DNA of 64,000 nucleotides from Bacteroidia bacterium (GCA_030431525.1 JAUIJC010000021.1:29563-93562), one strand, 5' to 3'. Shown: positions 40,837-50,176, numbered from the stretch's first letter. Numbers and translations: made by a program. Notes: generated from the letters alone by a model not told the origin.

Positions 40837-41547
40837 ATGAGAAAATGGCTATTCATCATTCTAATCAAATTCGGTTTTGCCATCGATGGGTTTGGCCAAG
40901 AGCAATCCTCCCAAATACGCTTTAACCCCATTTTACGGTGGAAAATTTCTCCCAACCTTCGTCTTGACCAGCATTTATGGTACCTACATACTGAACAGGG
41001 AGGGAATATTGAAAGAGAAGTTCGTATTAATCCAAGGCTCTTTTATAAGGTGGCTCCCCATGTGGAGCTTTTTGCTGGGGGTGTCTTGGCACAATCATGG
41101 GGATCAAACTCTTCCAATTACAAGGAATTTCGCCCCTCGGTTGGAGTTTTTATGAAGACCAGCTATGAGCGTCCTTATTTGCTTCGGATGTTCCATCGCT
41201 ACGAATACCGACTTTTCCACTACGGTTCGGACCTTCCCAAACAGTCTAATAATCGCTTTCGTTTTCGTGGGGAAGCCTTTCTTTCCCTGAATTGGAAAAA
41301 GATGAATGAGGGTGGGAATATTTACCTAAGGCTTGACCACGAGCGGTTCGCAAATCTTAACAAATCAAACGGGGAACGCTTATTTAACGGGCATCGGAGT
41401 CGGTTCGGCCCAGGCTATATTTTCTCAAAAAAGTATCAAATCGAATTGCTTTACAGTCTACAAGTAGGTCGTGACCTGATTTTGAAAGAGGCACCCAGAG
41501 ACATCGACCACCTTTTTTTCATCCGCGCCTATATTCCCTTGAATTGA
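40837..41547 (+). CDS. DUF2490-like outer membrane beta-barrel protein
   Basis: A 236-residue protein with a signal peptide (MRKWLFIILIKFGFAIDGFG). It contains beta-strand blocks with the DUF2490 order: LRLDQHLWYLHTEQGG, FRPSVGVFMKTSYERPYLLRM, RLFHYGSDLPKQSNNRFR, and RSRFGPGYIFSKKYQIELLY. It is probably a small outer-membrane barrel of unknown role. It stands alone. Confidence 0.7.
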   Translation: MRKWLFIILIKFGFAIDGFGQEQSSQIRFNPILRWKISPNLRLDQHLWYLHTEQGGNIEREVRINPRLFYKVAPHVELFAGGVLAQSWGSNSSNYKEFRPSVGVFMKTSYERPYLLRMFHRYEYRLFHYGSDLPKQSNNRFRFRGEAFLSLNWKKMNEGGNIYLRLDHERFANLNKSNGERLFNGHRSRFGPGYIFSKKYQIELLYSLQVGRDLILKEAPRDIDHLFFIRAYIPLN

Positions 41548-41730
41548 GAAGTGTTTCCCATCAGCATGCATAACAGCCCAATATGTTCAGGTGAGTTTTT
41601 ATAGATAAGGGAATTATGGATTCAGATGTAAGAGATGAGAGAATGAATTATTACACTCCAATCGGTGCCTTTCCCAAGCCACCGATTTTTTTATGACCTT
41701 TGCAGAGCAAAATGAACGAAAAACCTTCCC

Positions 41731-42327
41731 ATGGGAAATTGGATTAAATACGGCGCTGTAGGATTATTGATGATGCTTTTAGCTTCCTGTGGAAGTGATG
41801 AGGACGTTTTACTTTTTGACCAAATTCCCCTTTCAGAAATCAGAAAGGAGGAATCAGCAGTAGGCGCCAAGGAATTTGACGGGCTGGCCCACGGAGTGGG
41901 TAAGGTGGACAGCCTCAAATGGGAAAACTCATTGATGTTCCTCCGAAAAGATGCGGACTTTATTCCCCTCAAAACCAAGTACTATTTCGGGCAGGATTCT
42001 ACAGTGCAATACATCGTGTATGAGTGGAACCGCGCTGTGCCAGGAACAGCCGTAGAGGAGCGTGACCAAATGATGGCCGAGGAGCGTGGAAAGCATGAGG
42101 CCTACCACAAGAAGTTTATTGCCATAGCGAATCAAATAGCTCAAAAATACGGCAACCCTACAGACGGAGATGGCCAAGTGAAACGAATCCCGTTTGAACA
42201 ACTTTATATGTTCAAGGCTGATTACATATGGAAGTTAGAGGACCGTTCCATTTACCACCGAATGGTATGGATTCCTAGCCATGGGATTCCCGTTTTTAAG
42301 GTGTTTACGAAGGTGGTGTTTAAGTAA
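41731..42327 (+). CDS. Lipoprotein of unknown function
   Basis: The 198-residue protein has a lipobox LLASC (Cys20). The mature part has acidic DQIPLSEIRKEESAVGAKEFD and helical KFIAIANQIAQKYGNP, and ends with GIPVFKVFTKVVFK. No domain name can be given. A TTTG-type -7 element (gacctttg) lies upstream. It is followed by a hairpin spacer and dtd. Confidence 0.65.
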   Translation: MGNWIKYGAVGLLMMLLASCGSDEDVLLFDQIPLSEIRKEESAVGAKEFDGLAHGVGKVDSLKWENSLMFLRKDADFIPLKTKYYFGQDSTVQYIVYEWNRAVPGTAVEERDQMMAEERGKHEAYHKKFIAIANQIAQKYGNPTDGDGQVKRIPFEQLYMFKADYIWKLEDRSIYHRMVWIPSHGIPVFKVFTKVVFK

Positions 42328-42331
42328 GACA

Positions 42332-42428
42332 TTAGACCGCTACGCTTTTAGACATTAGAGGTTAGCTTCAGCCAAACTAGAAGGGTGTGGTTCTATCTGT
42401 GCTAATGTCGAAAAGCGTAGCGGTCTAA
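42332..42428. repeat. Hairpin spacer upstream of dtd
   Basis: ttagaccgctacgctttt pairs with aaaagcgtagcggtctaa, and agacattag with ctaatgt. It lies in the 119-nt gap before dtd. Confidence 0.8.
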
Positions 42429-42446
42429 AATCTAAAGTCAAGAAAA

Positions 42447-42899
42447 ATGCGCGCAGTCATCCAGCGAGTCAGCTCGGCATCCGTGTCGATTGAAGGAAAA
42501 GTAAAGGGAGAAATCGGGCAGGGGCTGATGGTATTGCTCGGTGTTGGCGAGAACGACGACCATGAATGCATCCAGTGGCTCAGCCAGAAGGTGGTCAACA
42601 TGCGCATCTTCAGCGATGAAGAGGGCAAAATGAACCGCTCTTTGGTGGATGTTGGTGGTGGTATGTTGGTAGTCAGTCAATTCACTTTGCACGCCAGTAC
42701 CAAGAAGGGGAATCGCCCATCGTTTGTTCGCGCGGGAAAGCCTGATTTGGCCATTCCCTTGTATGAGGATTTTGTGGGCGAATGCGAAAAGCTTCTCGGC
42801 AAAAAGGTAGAAACAGGGGAGTTTGGTGCTGATATGCAGTGCGCTTTAGTCAATGACGGGCCTGTGACCATTATTGTGGATACAAAAGATAGGCAATAG
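42447..42899 (+). CDS. dtd: D-aminoacyl-tRNA deacylase
   Basis: The 150-residue protein is a full-length DTD: MRAVIQRVSSASVSIEGK at the start, SQFTLHAST and a C-terminal cross-subunit segment including NDGPVTIIVDT. It hydrolyses D-amino acids from tRNA in the cytoplasm and acts as a dimer. It is preceded by a hairpin spacer and followed by another repeat spacer and the reductase gene, so an operon with them is likely. Confidence 0.94.
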   Translation: MRAVIQRVSSASVSIEGKVKGEIGQGLMVLLGVGENDDHECIQWLSQKVVNMRIFSDEEGKMNRSLVDVGGGMLVVSQFTLHASTKKGNRPSFVRAGKPDLAIPLYEDFVGECEKLLGKKVETGEFGADMQCALVNDGPVTIIVDTKDRQ

Positions 42900-42904
42900 G
42901 TTTA

Positions 42905-42985
42905 GTTTATCGTTGATGGTTCATAGTTGATGGATCATTGTGTGCAGTCCATCAACCATGAACCATCAACTAAAAACCATCAACG
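42905..42985. repeat. Intra-operon hairpin spacer (CCATGAACCATCAAC family)
   Basis: Degenerate ccatcaac/ccatgaac units read both ways (gttgatggttcatagttgat against atcaaccatgaaccatcaac) between dtd and the reductase gene. It ends 2 nt before the ATG. Confidence 0.82.
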
Positions 42986-42987
42986 CT

Positions 42988-43851
42988 ATGCAACGAGTCT
43001 TGGTAACAGGGGCAACGGGCAATATTGGCCGTGAAGTGGTTCATTTCCTTTTGCAAAAGGAAGGGATGGAAGTCATTTCTGCGGTGCGGAATGTTGAGAA
43101 GGCGCGTTCAGAATTTCCAGTGCATCCATCCTTGAGTTTTCGGAAGTTCGATTTCCAAAAGACTCCTTCGGAAGCTGTTTTTGATGGTGTAGATGTCCTG
43201 TTTTTGCTTCGTCCTCCGCAGTTGGCGGATGTGGATAAGTATTTTGTACCCCTGTTGAGGACAGCGAAGAAAAAGCTATCAAAAGTGGTATTCCTGTCTG
43301 TTCAGGGAGCGGAGAAAAGCAAGACCATTCCCCATCATAAAATCGAGCACGCGATTCGTGAGCTTGGTTTTGAATACATCTTTGTCCGCCCGAGTTACTT
43401 CATGCAAAACTTGACCACCACCTTGGCCAAGGAAATTCGTGAGGAGCGACGAATAACGCTTCCATCTGGCAAGGGAAAGTTCAATTGGATTGACGTGAAA
43501 GATATTGGGGAAGCCACGGCGAGCTTAATTTGCCGTTTTGATGAGTATAGGAATAAGGCCATTGAAATCACGGGCGAGGAGAATTTGAGTTTTGGTGAAG
43601 TGACTGACTTGATGAGCCAAGTGTATGGCCAGCCATTCCGCTTCCGAAGCGTAAACCCCATTCGCTTTTTCTTTATGAAGCGAAGAGAGGGGATGCCAAG
43701 TGATTTTGCCTTTGTGATGACCATGCTTCACTTTATCCCAAGATTGGTGGATGCTCCCAAAATTTCACCTGCTTTTGAACAACTCTTGGGAAAACGCCCA
43801 TCAAGCCTAAAAACCTTTTTGGAAAGAGAAAGGAAGGTAATTGTAGGGTAA
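42988..43851 (+). CDS. NmrA/SDR-type NAD(P)-binding reductase
   Basis: A 287-residue Rossmann protein starts at ATG 42988. The nucleotide loop is TGATGNIG. FVRPSYFMQNLTTT and GKGKFNWIDVKDIGEATASLI match the NmrA/YtfG group, which reduces quinones or senses NADP. It lies between dtd and bioD, each gap being a repeat spacer. Confidence 0.85.
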   Translation: MQRVLVTGATGNIGREVVHFLLQKEGMEVISAVRNVEKARSEFPVHPSLSFRKFDFQKTPSEAVFDGVDVLFLLRPPQLADVDKYFVPLLRTAKKKLSKVVFLSVQGAEKSKTIPHHKIEHAIRELGFEYIFVRPSYFMQNLTTTLAKEIREERRITLPSGKGKFNWIDVKDIGEATASLICRFDEYRNKAIEITGEENLSFGEVTDLMSQVYGQPFRFRSVNPIRFFFMKRREGMPSDFAFVMTMLHFIPRLVDAPKISPAFEQLLGKRPSSLKTFLERERKVIVG

Positions 43852-43854
43852 AAA

Positions 43855-43931
43855 GAGTTGATGGATCATAGTGTGCAGTCCACCAACCATCAACCACGAA
43901 CCATGAACTATCAACCATGAACCAAAAACGA
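43855..43931. repeat. Intra-operon hairpin spacer (CCATGAACCATCAAC family)
   Basis: This is a second, partly identical copy of the 42905 spacer (gatggatcatagtgtgcagt shared). It ends 1-2 nt before the bioD start. Confidence 0.8.
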
Positions 43932-43932
43932 T

Positions 43933-44556
43933 ATGAACATTTTCGTTACAGCGATAGGAACAGATTCAGGTAAAACATTGGCCTCGGCCATATTGGTGGA
44001 GGCCTTGAAGGCGGATTATTGGAAGCCAGTGCAGGCAGGTTTGGAGGAAACCGACAGGGATGCCGTCCAGTCGTTGATTTCCAATGATAAGACGGTGATT
44101 CATCCAGAGGCGTATGCGTTGAAGGAGCCTATGTCTCCTCATGCTTCAGCTGAGCGTGAGGGTGTCGTGGTAGAGTTGGATAAGATTGAGCTACCTTCCA
44201 CGGAAAACCACCTTGTGATTGAAGGCGCAGGAGGTATTCTGGTGCCTTTGAATGATGAGGATTACGTGATTGATATTGCCCAAAAATATGATCTGGAAAC
44301 CATTCTGGTGTCCAATCTTTATTTGGGAAGCATCAACCATACATTGTTGTCCATCAATGAGCTGAAACGCCGTGGAGTGAAATTGAAGGGCATTATTTTC
44401 AACGGGCCTTCAAACCCTGATTCCGAGCGCATCATTCTGAAAGAAGCTGGCTGTCCATGTTTGTTGCGCATCGCGCAGGAAGATGAAGTCAACAAGGAGG
44501 TGGTGAAAAGTTATGCGTCCATTCTTTCTAATGAGTTGAAAGGGATAGCCCTGTAA
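43933..44556 (+). CDS. bioD: Dethiobiotin synthase
   Basis: The 207-residue protein has the P-loop GTDSGKT (residues 9-15), YWKPVQAG and VIEGAGGILVPL. It forms the ureido ring of dethiobiotin from DAPA, CO2 and ATP, the step before biotin synthase. No other bio genes are in the window. Its last codons and stop lie in the dispersed two-hairpin repeat copy at 44547, so the C-terminus was fixed by that repeat. Confidence 0.93.
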   Translation: MNIFVTAIGTDSGKTLASAILVEALKADYWKPVQAGLEETDRDAVQSLISNDKTVIHPEAYALKEPMSPHASAEREGVVVELDKIELPSTENHLVIEGAGGILVPLNDEDYVIDIAQKYDLETILVSNLYLGSINHTLLSINELKRRGVKLKGIIFNGPSNPDSERIILKEAGCPCLLRIAQEDEVNKEVVKSYASILSNELKGIAL

Positions 44557-44591
44557 GGGCGAAATCTATCAGCCAAGGACAAGGTCCTTGG
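44547..44591 (+). repeat. Two-hairpin dispersed repeat, family II, copy 2
   Basis: agccctgtaagggcga is followed by ccaaggacaaggtccttgg. It supplies the bioD stop codon (CTG TAA). Confidence 0.75.
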
Positions 44592-44706
44592 ATATGATGG
44601 GGGTGTGAATATCAAAAAAGTCCGTGTTTCGCATAACCTGTCCTCGGCTCAAATATATTTTCTTGGTCTTGGTTCGTTCTCCTAATAGGACAAAAAAACT
44701 GGTACC

Positions 44707-45048
44707 ATGTCACGCTATATGTATTTGTTCCGTGGCGGAGACGCGCGGACACACCAATTGAATGATCAGGAAAATGCCTCGCACATGAAGGAATGGGAGC
44801 TTTGGATGAATATGCTCTCTGAAAAAGGTGCTTTGATCGAAGGGATGCCTTTATCCCGTGAGGGGCGCTGTGTTTCCAATGAGGGAAGCCAAGTTTCCAA
44901 AGATCTCCATGCTGAGGGCGGAACCTCGGTGGGCGGATTCATGATTGTGAATGCCGACAACTTTAATCAGGCTGTCGAACTTTCCCGAGGCTGTCCGATT
45001 TTCCATAAGGATGGTGAGGTGGAAATTCGAGAAATCAAGCCAATGTAA
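44707..45048 (+). CDS. YCII/DGPF-domain protein
   Basis: The 113-residue protein has the DGPF/YCII-like ferredoxin-fold: MYLFRGGDART at the start, EWELWMNMLSEKGALIEGMPLSREG, and VNADNFNQAVELSRGCPIF. Family members are predicted small enzymes or binding proteins, several linked to sigma factors. None is adjacent here. It is a single gene. Confidence 0.75.
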   Translation: MSRYMYLFRGGDARTHQLNDQENASHMKEWELWMNMLSEKGALIEGMPLSREGRCVSNEGSQVSKDLHAEGGTSVGGFMIVNADNFNQAVELSRGCPIFHKDGEVEIREIKPM

Positions 45049-45169
45049 TCAGGTGTTTGATGGATGAATCACAACGTATCCTGTTTCGTGGATGCGAAAC
45101 TCATGCGTTGTGTTTCTTAGGCCAGTTGTCGGAGTTTTCTTGGGCAAGTGGCCTTTTTTTAGGGCAATA

Positions 45170-45240
45170 AAAAAGCAGTTGTTTCAATCACCTACCAACA
45201 GCTAAAAGCTTTGGTAGCGTGGTCGAAACAACTGCTTTTT
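45170..45240. terminator. Long hairpin between convergent genes
   Basis: A 16-bp perfect stem (aaaaagcagttgtttc / gaaacaactgcttttt) has a second inner stem (cctaccaa/ttggtagc). The T runs flank both sides, so it can terminate in both directions. The rest of 45049-45411 also holds a copy of the TATCAAGTA-family spacer at 45318-45391. Confidence 0.6.
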
Positions 45241-45317
45241 GAGATAAATCTCACTGCCAACGCCTACGGCTGTTGGCTGGTGAAATTCTCTGTGGCTTCA
45301 TTCAGACTACTGGACGT

Positions 45318-45391
45318 TTTTGTATCAAGCATGTACAATGACCTTAGCCAGTGGGCAATCATTGTTCATAATACACGATACATTGTACAAT
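45318..45391. repeat. TATCAAGTA-family repeat in the convergent gap
   Basis: gtatcaagcatgtacaatga, with a downstream tacacgatacattgtac, resembles the 20248 spacer. Confidence 0.55.
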
Positions 45392-45411
45392 TGTCTGGGC
45401 TTCAATAGCGA

Positions 45412-47970
45412 TTACCCACACTTCGAGCTACCACATGACTTACAAGTCAGGCAACCCTCTTGGTAAACCAAGCTTTTGGATCCACAGTTATTACACTTTT
45501 CCCCTTTAGCTTCCGTGCCGTTGGAGATGTACTTTTTCAGGGAGCGAGCCACACCGTTGGTCCATGTGTTGATGTTCTCGTCGTTCAACTGGAGACCAGT
45601 TACCAAGTCCACCACGTGGTCGAGTGGCATTTTGTGGCGAAGTACACCGGAGATCAATTTGGCGTAGTTCCAGTACTCCTTATCAAACTTGTAGGAAAGG
45701 CCTTCAACAGTGGTTTTGAAACCACGCTTGTTGGTGAAGGTGAAGTCATAGCGGGAATTTCCATCCTTATCCACGTTCTTCACAATCTTACCGTGGGTTA
45801 CGGATTTTGGAAGGATGATGCCCTCCTCATCGTCAGCGATACCTGTGAAAATCTCGTAAGGTAGGCCTTCGTGCAATCCGATAAAGGCAATCCACTTTTC
45901 CTTGTTGTTCTGGAAGCGAACCACATCGGCCTCAAGCTCCGTTGGGCGACGCGTAATTGGCATTGGCGCCTCTTCCTTCTTCTCCTCCTTTTTCTTGTCG
46001 TTGGAGACCAATACGCCAGAGCGGGAACCGTCACGGTAAACAGTCACACCTTTACATCCGCTTTTCCAAGCTTCAACGTAAAGCTGGCCTACCAACTCCT
46101 CAGAAACGTCAGCTGGAAGGTTTACAGTAACGCTGATCGAGTGGTCTACCCATTTCTGGATTTCACCCTGCATGCGCACTTTCTGCACCCAGTCCACATC
46201 ATTGGCAGTCGCCTTGTGGTATGGGGATTCAGCTACCAATTCGTTGATTTCCTCGTCGGAGTAAAGCTTTTTGGTGTCATACCCTTTGGCGTCCATCCAA
46301 TCCAAGAACTTGTGGTGGAAGACGATGAACTCCTCCCAAGAATCACCAACCTCGTCCACAAAGTCAACGCGAACGTCCTTGTCGTTCGGGTTCACCTTAC
46401 GGCGACGCTTGTACACAGGCATAAACACAGGCTCAATACCCGAAGTAGTTTGGGTCATCAAGCTGGTAGTGCCCGTTGGGGCGATGGTCAACAAGGCGAT
46501 GTTACGACGTCCGTTGGCCAAGATTTCCTCATAAAGTGCTGGGTCTTCCTCGCGGATGCGCAACAACATTGGAGCGTCCTTTTCACGCTCAGCGTCGAAA
46601 ATCAAGAAAGCGCCACGCTCTTGAGCCATTTTGCAAGATGCGCGATAGGCTTCGATGGCCAAGGTGCGGTGTAATCCAGTTGAGAATTCAATGCCCTCGT
46701 CGCTACCATAGCGAATGCCCAAAGAGGCCAACATATCGCCCTCGGCGGTGATGCCGATACCTGTACGGCGACCTTCCTTGGCCTTGTTGCGGATGTTCAA
46801 CCAAAGGTTTTTCTCAACCGCTTTGATTTCTTCATTCTCTGGATCTTCGTCGATCTTAGCGATGATTTGGTCGATTTTCTCAAGCTCCAAATCAATGATA
46901 TCGTCCATGATGCGCTGGGCAACAGCCACGTGCTCCTTGAACAACTCCCAATCGAAGCTGGCTTCCGCCGTGAACGGTTGCTTCACATAGGAGTAGAGGT
47001 TGATCGCCAACAAACGGCAAGAGTCATAAGGGCAGAGCGGAATCTCACCACATGGGTTGGTAGAAACGGTCTCATAACCCAAATCAGCGTAGCGGTCTGG
47101 AATGGACTCGCGAATAATAGTGTCCCAGAACAAGATGCCCGGCTCGGCGGACTTCCATGCGTTGTGGACGATTTTTTCCCACAATCCCTTCGCCTTGATG
47201 GACGAGGTGTAGATGGGGTCGTCGCTTTTGATTGGGTATTGTTGCTGGTAGTCGCTATCCGATGTTACGGCCTGCATGAACTCGTCGTCGATGCGGACAG
47301 AAACGTTGGCGCCAGTCACTTTACCCTGCTCCATTTTGGCATCGATGAAGTGCTCCGAGTCAGGGTGCTTGATGGATACGCTCAACATCAATGCGCCACG
47401 ACGACCGTCTTGGGCAACTTCACGGGTGGAGTTGGAGAAACGCTCCATGAACGGCACCAAACCAGTAGAGGTCAAGGCCGAGTTTTTTACTGGAGAGCCC
47501 TTTGGGCGGATGTGAGAAAGGTCATGGCCAACACCACCACGGCGCTTCATCAATTGCACCTGCTCTTGGTCAATCTTCATGATGCCTCCATAAGAGTCGG
47601 AGGAACCATCGTTGCCAATCACAAAACAATTGGAAAGTGAGGCGATTTGGTACTCGTTGCCAATGCCCGTCATAGGGCCCCCTTGTGGCACGATGTACTT
47701 GAAATCTTTGAGGACTTTGTAAATATCCTCTTCGCTCATCGGGTTAGCGTAGCGCTTTTCGATGCGTGCGATCTCGCTGGCCAGTCGACGGTGCATGTCG
47801 TCAGGGCTGAGCTCAAAAAGGTTTCCGTGGGAGTCCTTCAAGGCGTACTTGTTGAGCCAAACTCTGGCGGCAAGCTCATCACCGTTGAAATACTTAACAG
47901 AGGCTTCGAATGCCTCCTCGGAAGTGAAGGTTTTCCGCAAAACCTTAGGTTCCAATACGTCAGTGGCCAT
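45412..47970 (-). CDS. nrdJ: Adenosylcobalamin-dependent (class II) ribonucleotide reductase
   Basis: The 852-residue protein has SNCFVIGND, NPCGEIPLCPYDSCR and APTGTTSLMT, the class II active-site blocks. At the C-terminus CNNCGSKSLVYQEGCLTCKSC shows zinc or redox cysteines. It makes deoxyribonucleotides and needs vitamin B12 but not oxygen, which suits low-oxygen growth. No B12 riboswitch is visible upstream. A candidate promoter is at 48045-48083 (minus strand). Confidence 0.94.
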   Translation of the reverse strand: MATDVLEPKVLRKTFTSEEAFEASVKYFNGDELAARVWLNKYALKDSHGNLFELSPDDMHRRLASEIARIEKRYANPMSEEDIYKVLKDFKYIVPQGGPMTGIGNEYQIASLSNCFVIGNDGSSDSYGGIMKIDQEQVQLMKRRGGVGHDLSHIRPKGSPVKNSALTSTGLVPFMERFSNSTREVAQDGRRGALMLSVSIKHPDSEHFIDAKMEQGKVTGANVSVRIDDEFMQAVTSDSDYQQQYPIKSDDPIYTSSIKAKGLWEKIVHNAWKSAEPGILFWDTIIRESIPDRYADLGYETVSTNPCGEIPLCPYDSCRLLAINLYSYVKQPFTAEASFDWELFKEHVAVAQRIMDDIIDLELEKIDQIIAKIDEDPENEEIKAVEKNLWLNIRNKAKEGRRTGIGITAEGDMLASLGIRYGSDEGIEFSTGLHRTLAIEAYRASCKMAQERGAFLIFDAEREKDAPMLLRIREEDPALYEEILANGRRNIALLTIAPTGTTSLMTQTTSGIEPVFMPVYKRRRKVNPNDKDVRVDFVDEVGDSWEEFIVFHHKFLDWMDAKGYDTKKLYSDEEINELVAESPYHKATANDVDWVQKVRMQGEIQKWVDHSISVTVNLPADVSEELVGQLYVEAWKSGCKGVTVYRDGSRSGVLVSNDKKKEEKKEEAPMPITRRPTELEADVVRFQNNKEKWIAFIGLHEGLPYEIFTGIADDEEGIILPKSVTHGKIVKNVDKDGNSRYDFTFTNKRGFKTTVEGLSYKFDKEYWNYAKLISGVLRHKMPLDHVVDLVTGLQLNDENINTWTNGVARSLKKYISNGTEAKGEKCNNCGSKSLVYQEGCLTCKSCGSSKCG

Positions 47971-48607
47971 AGCGCTGAAAATTAAAAGATGTGGTTGAGA
48001 TAGCTGGTTGAGTTTTCAGGAAAAAAGTTCCTTGAACTCGGGTTCGCAAGTTACCTATTGTGGACGATTTCAGTCAACAAGTTTTTTAAAAGTTGTCAGT
48101 TTGTGTAACGTAAAATGCTCTTATTGAGTTGTTTGAAGATATTCTTTTTTTGAAAAGTTTTCCAAAATGAAAATTTATAATCTTTGCCTTGTGTTTTTCT
48201 TGGAAGAGAATTAGGGAGGAGAAAAATACCTTTCAGACCCTTTGAAGAAACTTTTTGGGGAAGGCCTGAGGATGGAGGGAAGCTTCCAATTTAGCATTTG
48301 AAATCATGATAGCCAAGGCAGGAGACCTTATCAAAATGTGAATTTTGAAATTTGAATTTTGCAAGCATTTTTTTGTGCAAAAACTGTCTTTTTTCTGCCC
48401 TAAAAGTTGGCGGTTTATCCGAGATGATTCAGGGGATTTTTCTCCGAGAATCCAAGGTCCTCAAACGACCAGTTTTTTCATTTTCTGGTTTTATCCACCT
48501 AAAAAGTGACGATCAGGCGGAGCTAAAACTGTGTGGTTAAATTCCAACCCTTGTGTAATTATTTCGTTAAGGAGTTAAGAAAATATTACACCCTTAAAAA
48601 TAGCGTT
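47971..48607. other. 637-nt intergenic region between nrdJ and the metalloprotease gene
   Basis: I see a probable minus-strand nrdJ promoter but no gene, tRNA or B12-box riboswitch. AT-rich sequence dominates 48110-48220. Confidence 0.6.
48045..48083 (-). promoter_or_regulatory. Candidate promoter of nrdJ
   Basis: TTGTTGACTG and TAACTTGC, about 21 nt apart on the minus strand, resemble the Bacteroidota consensus. Confidence 0.35.
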
Positions 48608-49459
48608 GTGCGTTGGCGAGGAAGAGAACAAAGCGGAAATGTCGAGGACCGAAGGGGAAGTCGGTTTCCCGGCGGAAAGAAAACCACCTTTGGCATCGGT
48701 ACAGTAATCATCATTATTATCGCGCTTTTGCTTGGGGAGAACCCTTTGAAATTCATTGATTTGAATGGAGGTGGGCAGCAGGACCAGACCGTGCAAACAG
48801 CGCCTTCTGTTCAGGAGGACAGTCTTGCCCAGTTTGTTGCCGTGGTGCTGAAGGACACCGAGGATGTCTGGGAGAAGATATTTTCGGAGAATGGCCTGAG
48901 CTATCAAAAGCCCACTTTGGTGTTGTTCTCAAGCCGTGTGCAATCGGGGTGTGGATTTGCGAGCGCAGCTACTGGCCCTTTTTATTGTCCTGCCGACCAA
49001 AAGCTATATATAGACCTGAGTTTCTATCAGGAGTTGCGGAATCGTTTTGGAGCCGATGGTGATTTCGCCATGGCTTATGTCGTGGCCCATGAGGTGGGGC
49101 ATCATGTGCAGAAACTGTTGGGTACCAGTGATGAGGTGCATCGTATGAGGCGGACTTTGTCAGACAAAGAGTACAATCGTTTGTCGGTTCGGCTAGAGTT
49201 GCAGGCCGATTTTTATGCTGGCCTATGGGCACATCATGCACAGGAAATGAAACACATATTGGATGCGGGAGACATCGCGGAGGCTTTGAATGCAGCCAAT
49301 GCCATTGGTGATGACCGTTTGCAGCGGCAAGCTCAAGGTTATGTGGTGCCTGATGCTTTTACCCATGGCACTTCCGAACAACGCATGAGGTGGTTCAAAA
49401 AAGGGTTTGATACCGGGAGGATGGATCTGGGGAATACCTTTCAGGCGCCTTCATTATGA
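48608..49459 (+). CDS. Neutral zinc metallopeptidase (YpfJ family)
   Basis: A GTG start at 48608 gives VRWRGREQSGNVEDRRG, the conserved N-terminus of the family; the ORF extends upstream without an expected start. A membrane helix (IGTVIIIIIALLLG) is followed by a periplasmic zinc protease domain with HEVGH (His-Glu-x-x-His) and ELQADFYAGLWAHH, where the Glu is a likely third ligand. Length is 283 residues. Activity and substrate are unproven in this group. Convergent with the START gene. Confidence 0.9.
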   Translation: MRWRGREQSGNVEDRRGSRFPGGKKTTFGIGTVIIIIIALLLGENPLKFIDLNGGGQQDQTVQTAPSVQEDSLAQFVAVVLKDTEDVWEKIFSENGLSYQKPTLVLFSSRVQSGCGFASAATGPFYCPADQKLYIDLSFYQELRNRFGADGDFAMAYVVAHEVGHHVQKLLGTSDEVHRMRRTLSDKEYNRLSVRLELQADFYAGLWAHHAQEMKHILDAGDIAEALNAANAIGDDRLQRQAQGYVVPDAFTHGTSEQRMRWFKKGFDTGRMDLGNTFQAPSL

Positions 49460-49501
49460 TTTGTGGTCTATCCGAATAAGAAATATTGTGTTTCAAATAC
49501 A

Positions 49502-49541
49502 AAAAAGGTTGGCGCTCCATCGGAAACGTCAACCTTTCTTA
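49502..49541. terminator. Terminator between convergent genes
   Basis: Imperfect stem (aaaaggttggcg / cgtcaaccttt) with A/T flanks, between the metalloprotease and START-domain genes. Confidence 0.6.
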
Positions 49542-49555
49542 TCAGCTAAAAATTA

Positions 49556-50176
49556 TTATTTGCTTTCAGCCAGCGTCCGCAAATTCTTAATGGATTTCAT
49601 AAAGGTGCTCTGCACAATTGGGTCCTGAATCCACCGAGGCAGGATAGGTTCCGTAAAGGAAATGACCTCAAAGGTGACGTTGGTGCCACCAGTGCTTTTC
49701 GGTGTCAAGGTCCAAGTGCCGTTATACTCACGGATGCGTTGTACATCTTCGGGTGTTGGCAGTGCATCAGGGGAAGAAGTGATGTCGATGACAATGCCTC
49801 TTGTTCCCAAGTTTTTCACGTTGTAAACACTCACCAAGTCTTTGTTGTCGAAAGGGCCAGGGATTTTGAACAAGGTGTAAGTTGTCCATTCCGTAGTGGT
49901 TTTCGGATGGCGCTCACATTTCTCAATGCCGTGCGACCATTGTTTGATGTCCTCCGGATTTTTCAAGCATTCCAACACTTTTTGGGGTGTGGCGTCTGCA
50001 AAGAAGGTCACCTTCATGGCCCGTGTCTTTTGCGACTCCAAAAGGTTCACCCATTTGTGGAACATCTGGATGTTGTCATTTTCCTTGGTGAGTTTCCATG
50101 ATGCTGTACCAGAATCGAACGAGAACAGAACCGTCAAAAGCAAAATGGTGAATAAGGAGGTAATGGTTTTCTTCAT
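49556..50176 (-). CDS. Secreted START/SRPBCC-like protein
   Basis: The 206-residue protein has a signal peptide (MKKTITSLFTILLLTVLFSF). The rest resembles a START lipid-binding domain: TFFADATPQKVLECLKNPED, CERHPKTTTEWTTYTLFKIPGPFDNKDLV, and C-terminal QDPIVQSTFMKSIKNLRTLAES. START proteins bind hydrophobic ligands. A secreted form in Bacteroidota is unusual but known. The ligand is unknown. Confidence 0.78.
   Translation of the reverse strand: MKKTITSLFTILLLTVLFSFDSGTASWKLTKENDNIQMFHKWVNLLESQKTRAMKVTFFADATPQKVLECLKNPEDIKQWSHGIEKCERHPKTTTEWTTYTLFKIPGPFDNKDLVSVYNVKNLGTRGIVIDITSSPDALPTPEDVQRIREYNGTWTLTPKSTGGTNVTFEVISFTEPILPRWIQDPIVQSTFMKSIKNLRTLAESK

Noticed and set aside
42905..43931. Repeat arrays considered as CRISPR
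   Set aside because: Units vary in length and sequence and are not separated by unique spacers; no cas genes.
45211..45408. 65-residue frame between convergent genes
   Set aside because: Covers the terminator hairpin and a repeat; no coding signal.
45871..46674. Long plus-strand frames opposite nrdJ
   Set aside because: Antisense shadows of the reductase; no domains.
47971..48607. Cobalamin riboswitch upstream of nrdJ
   Set aside because: No B12-box core (gccactg type) is visible.
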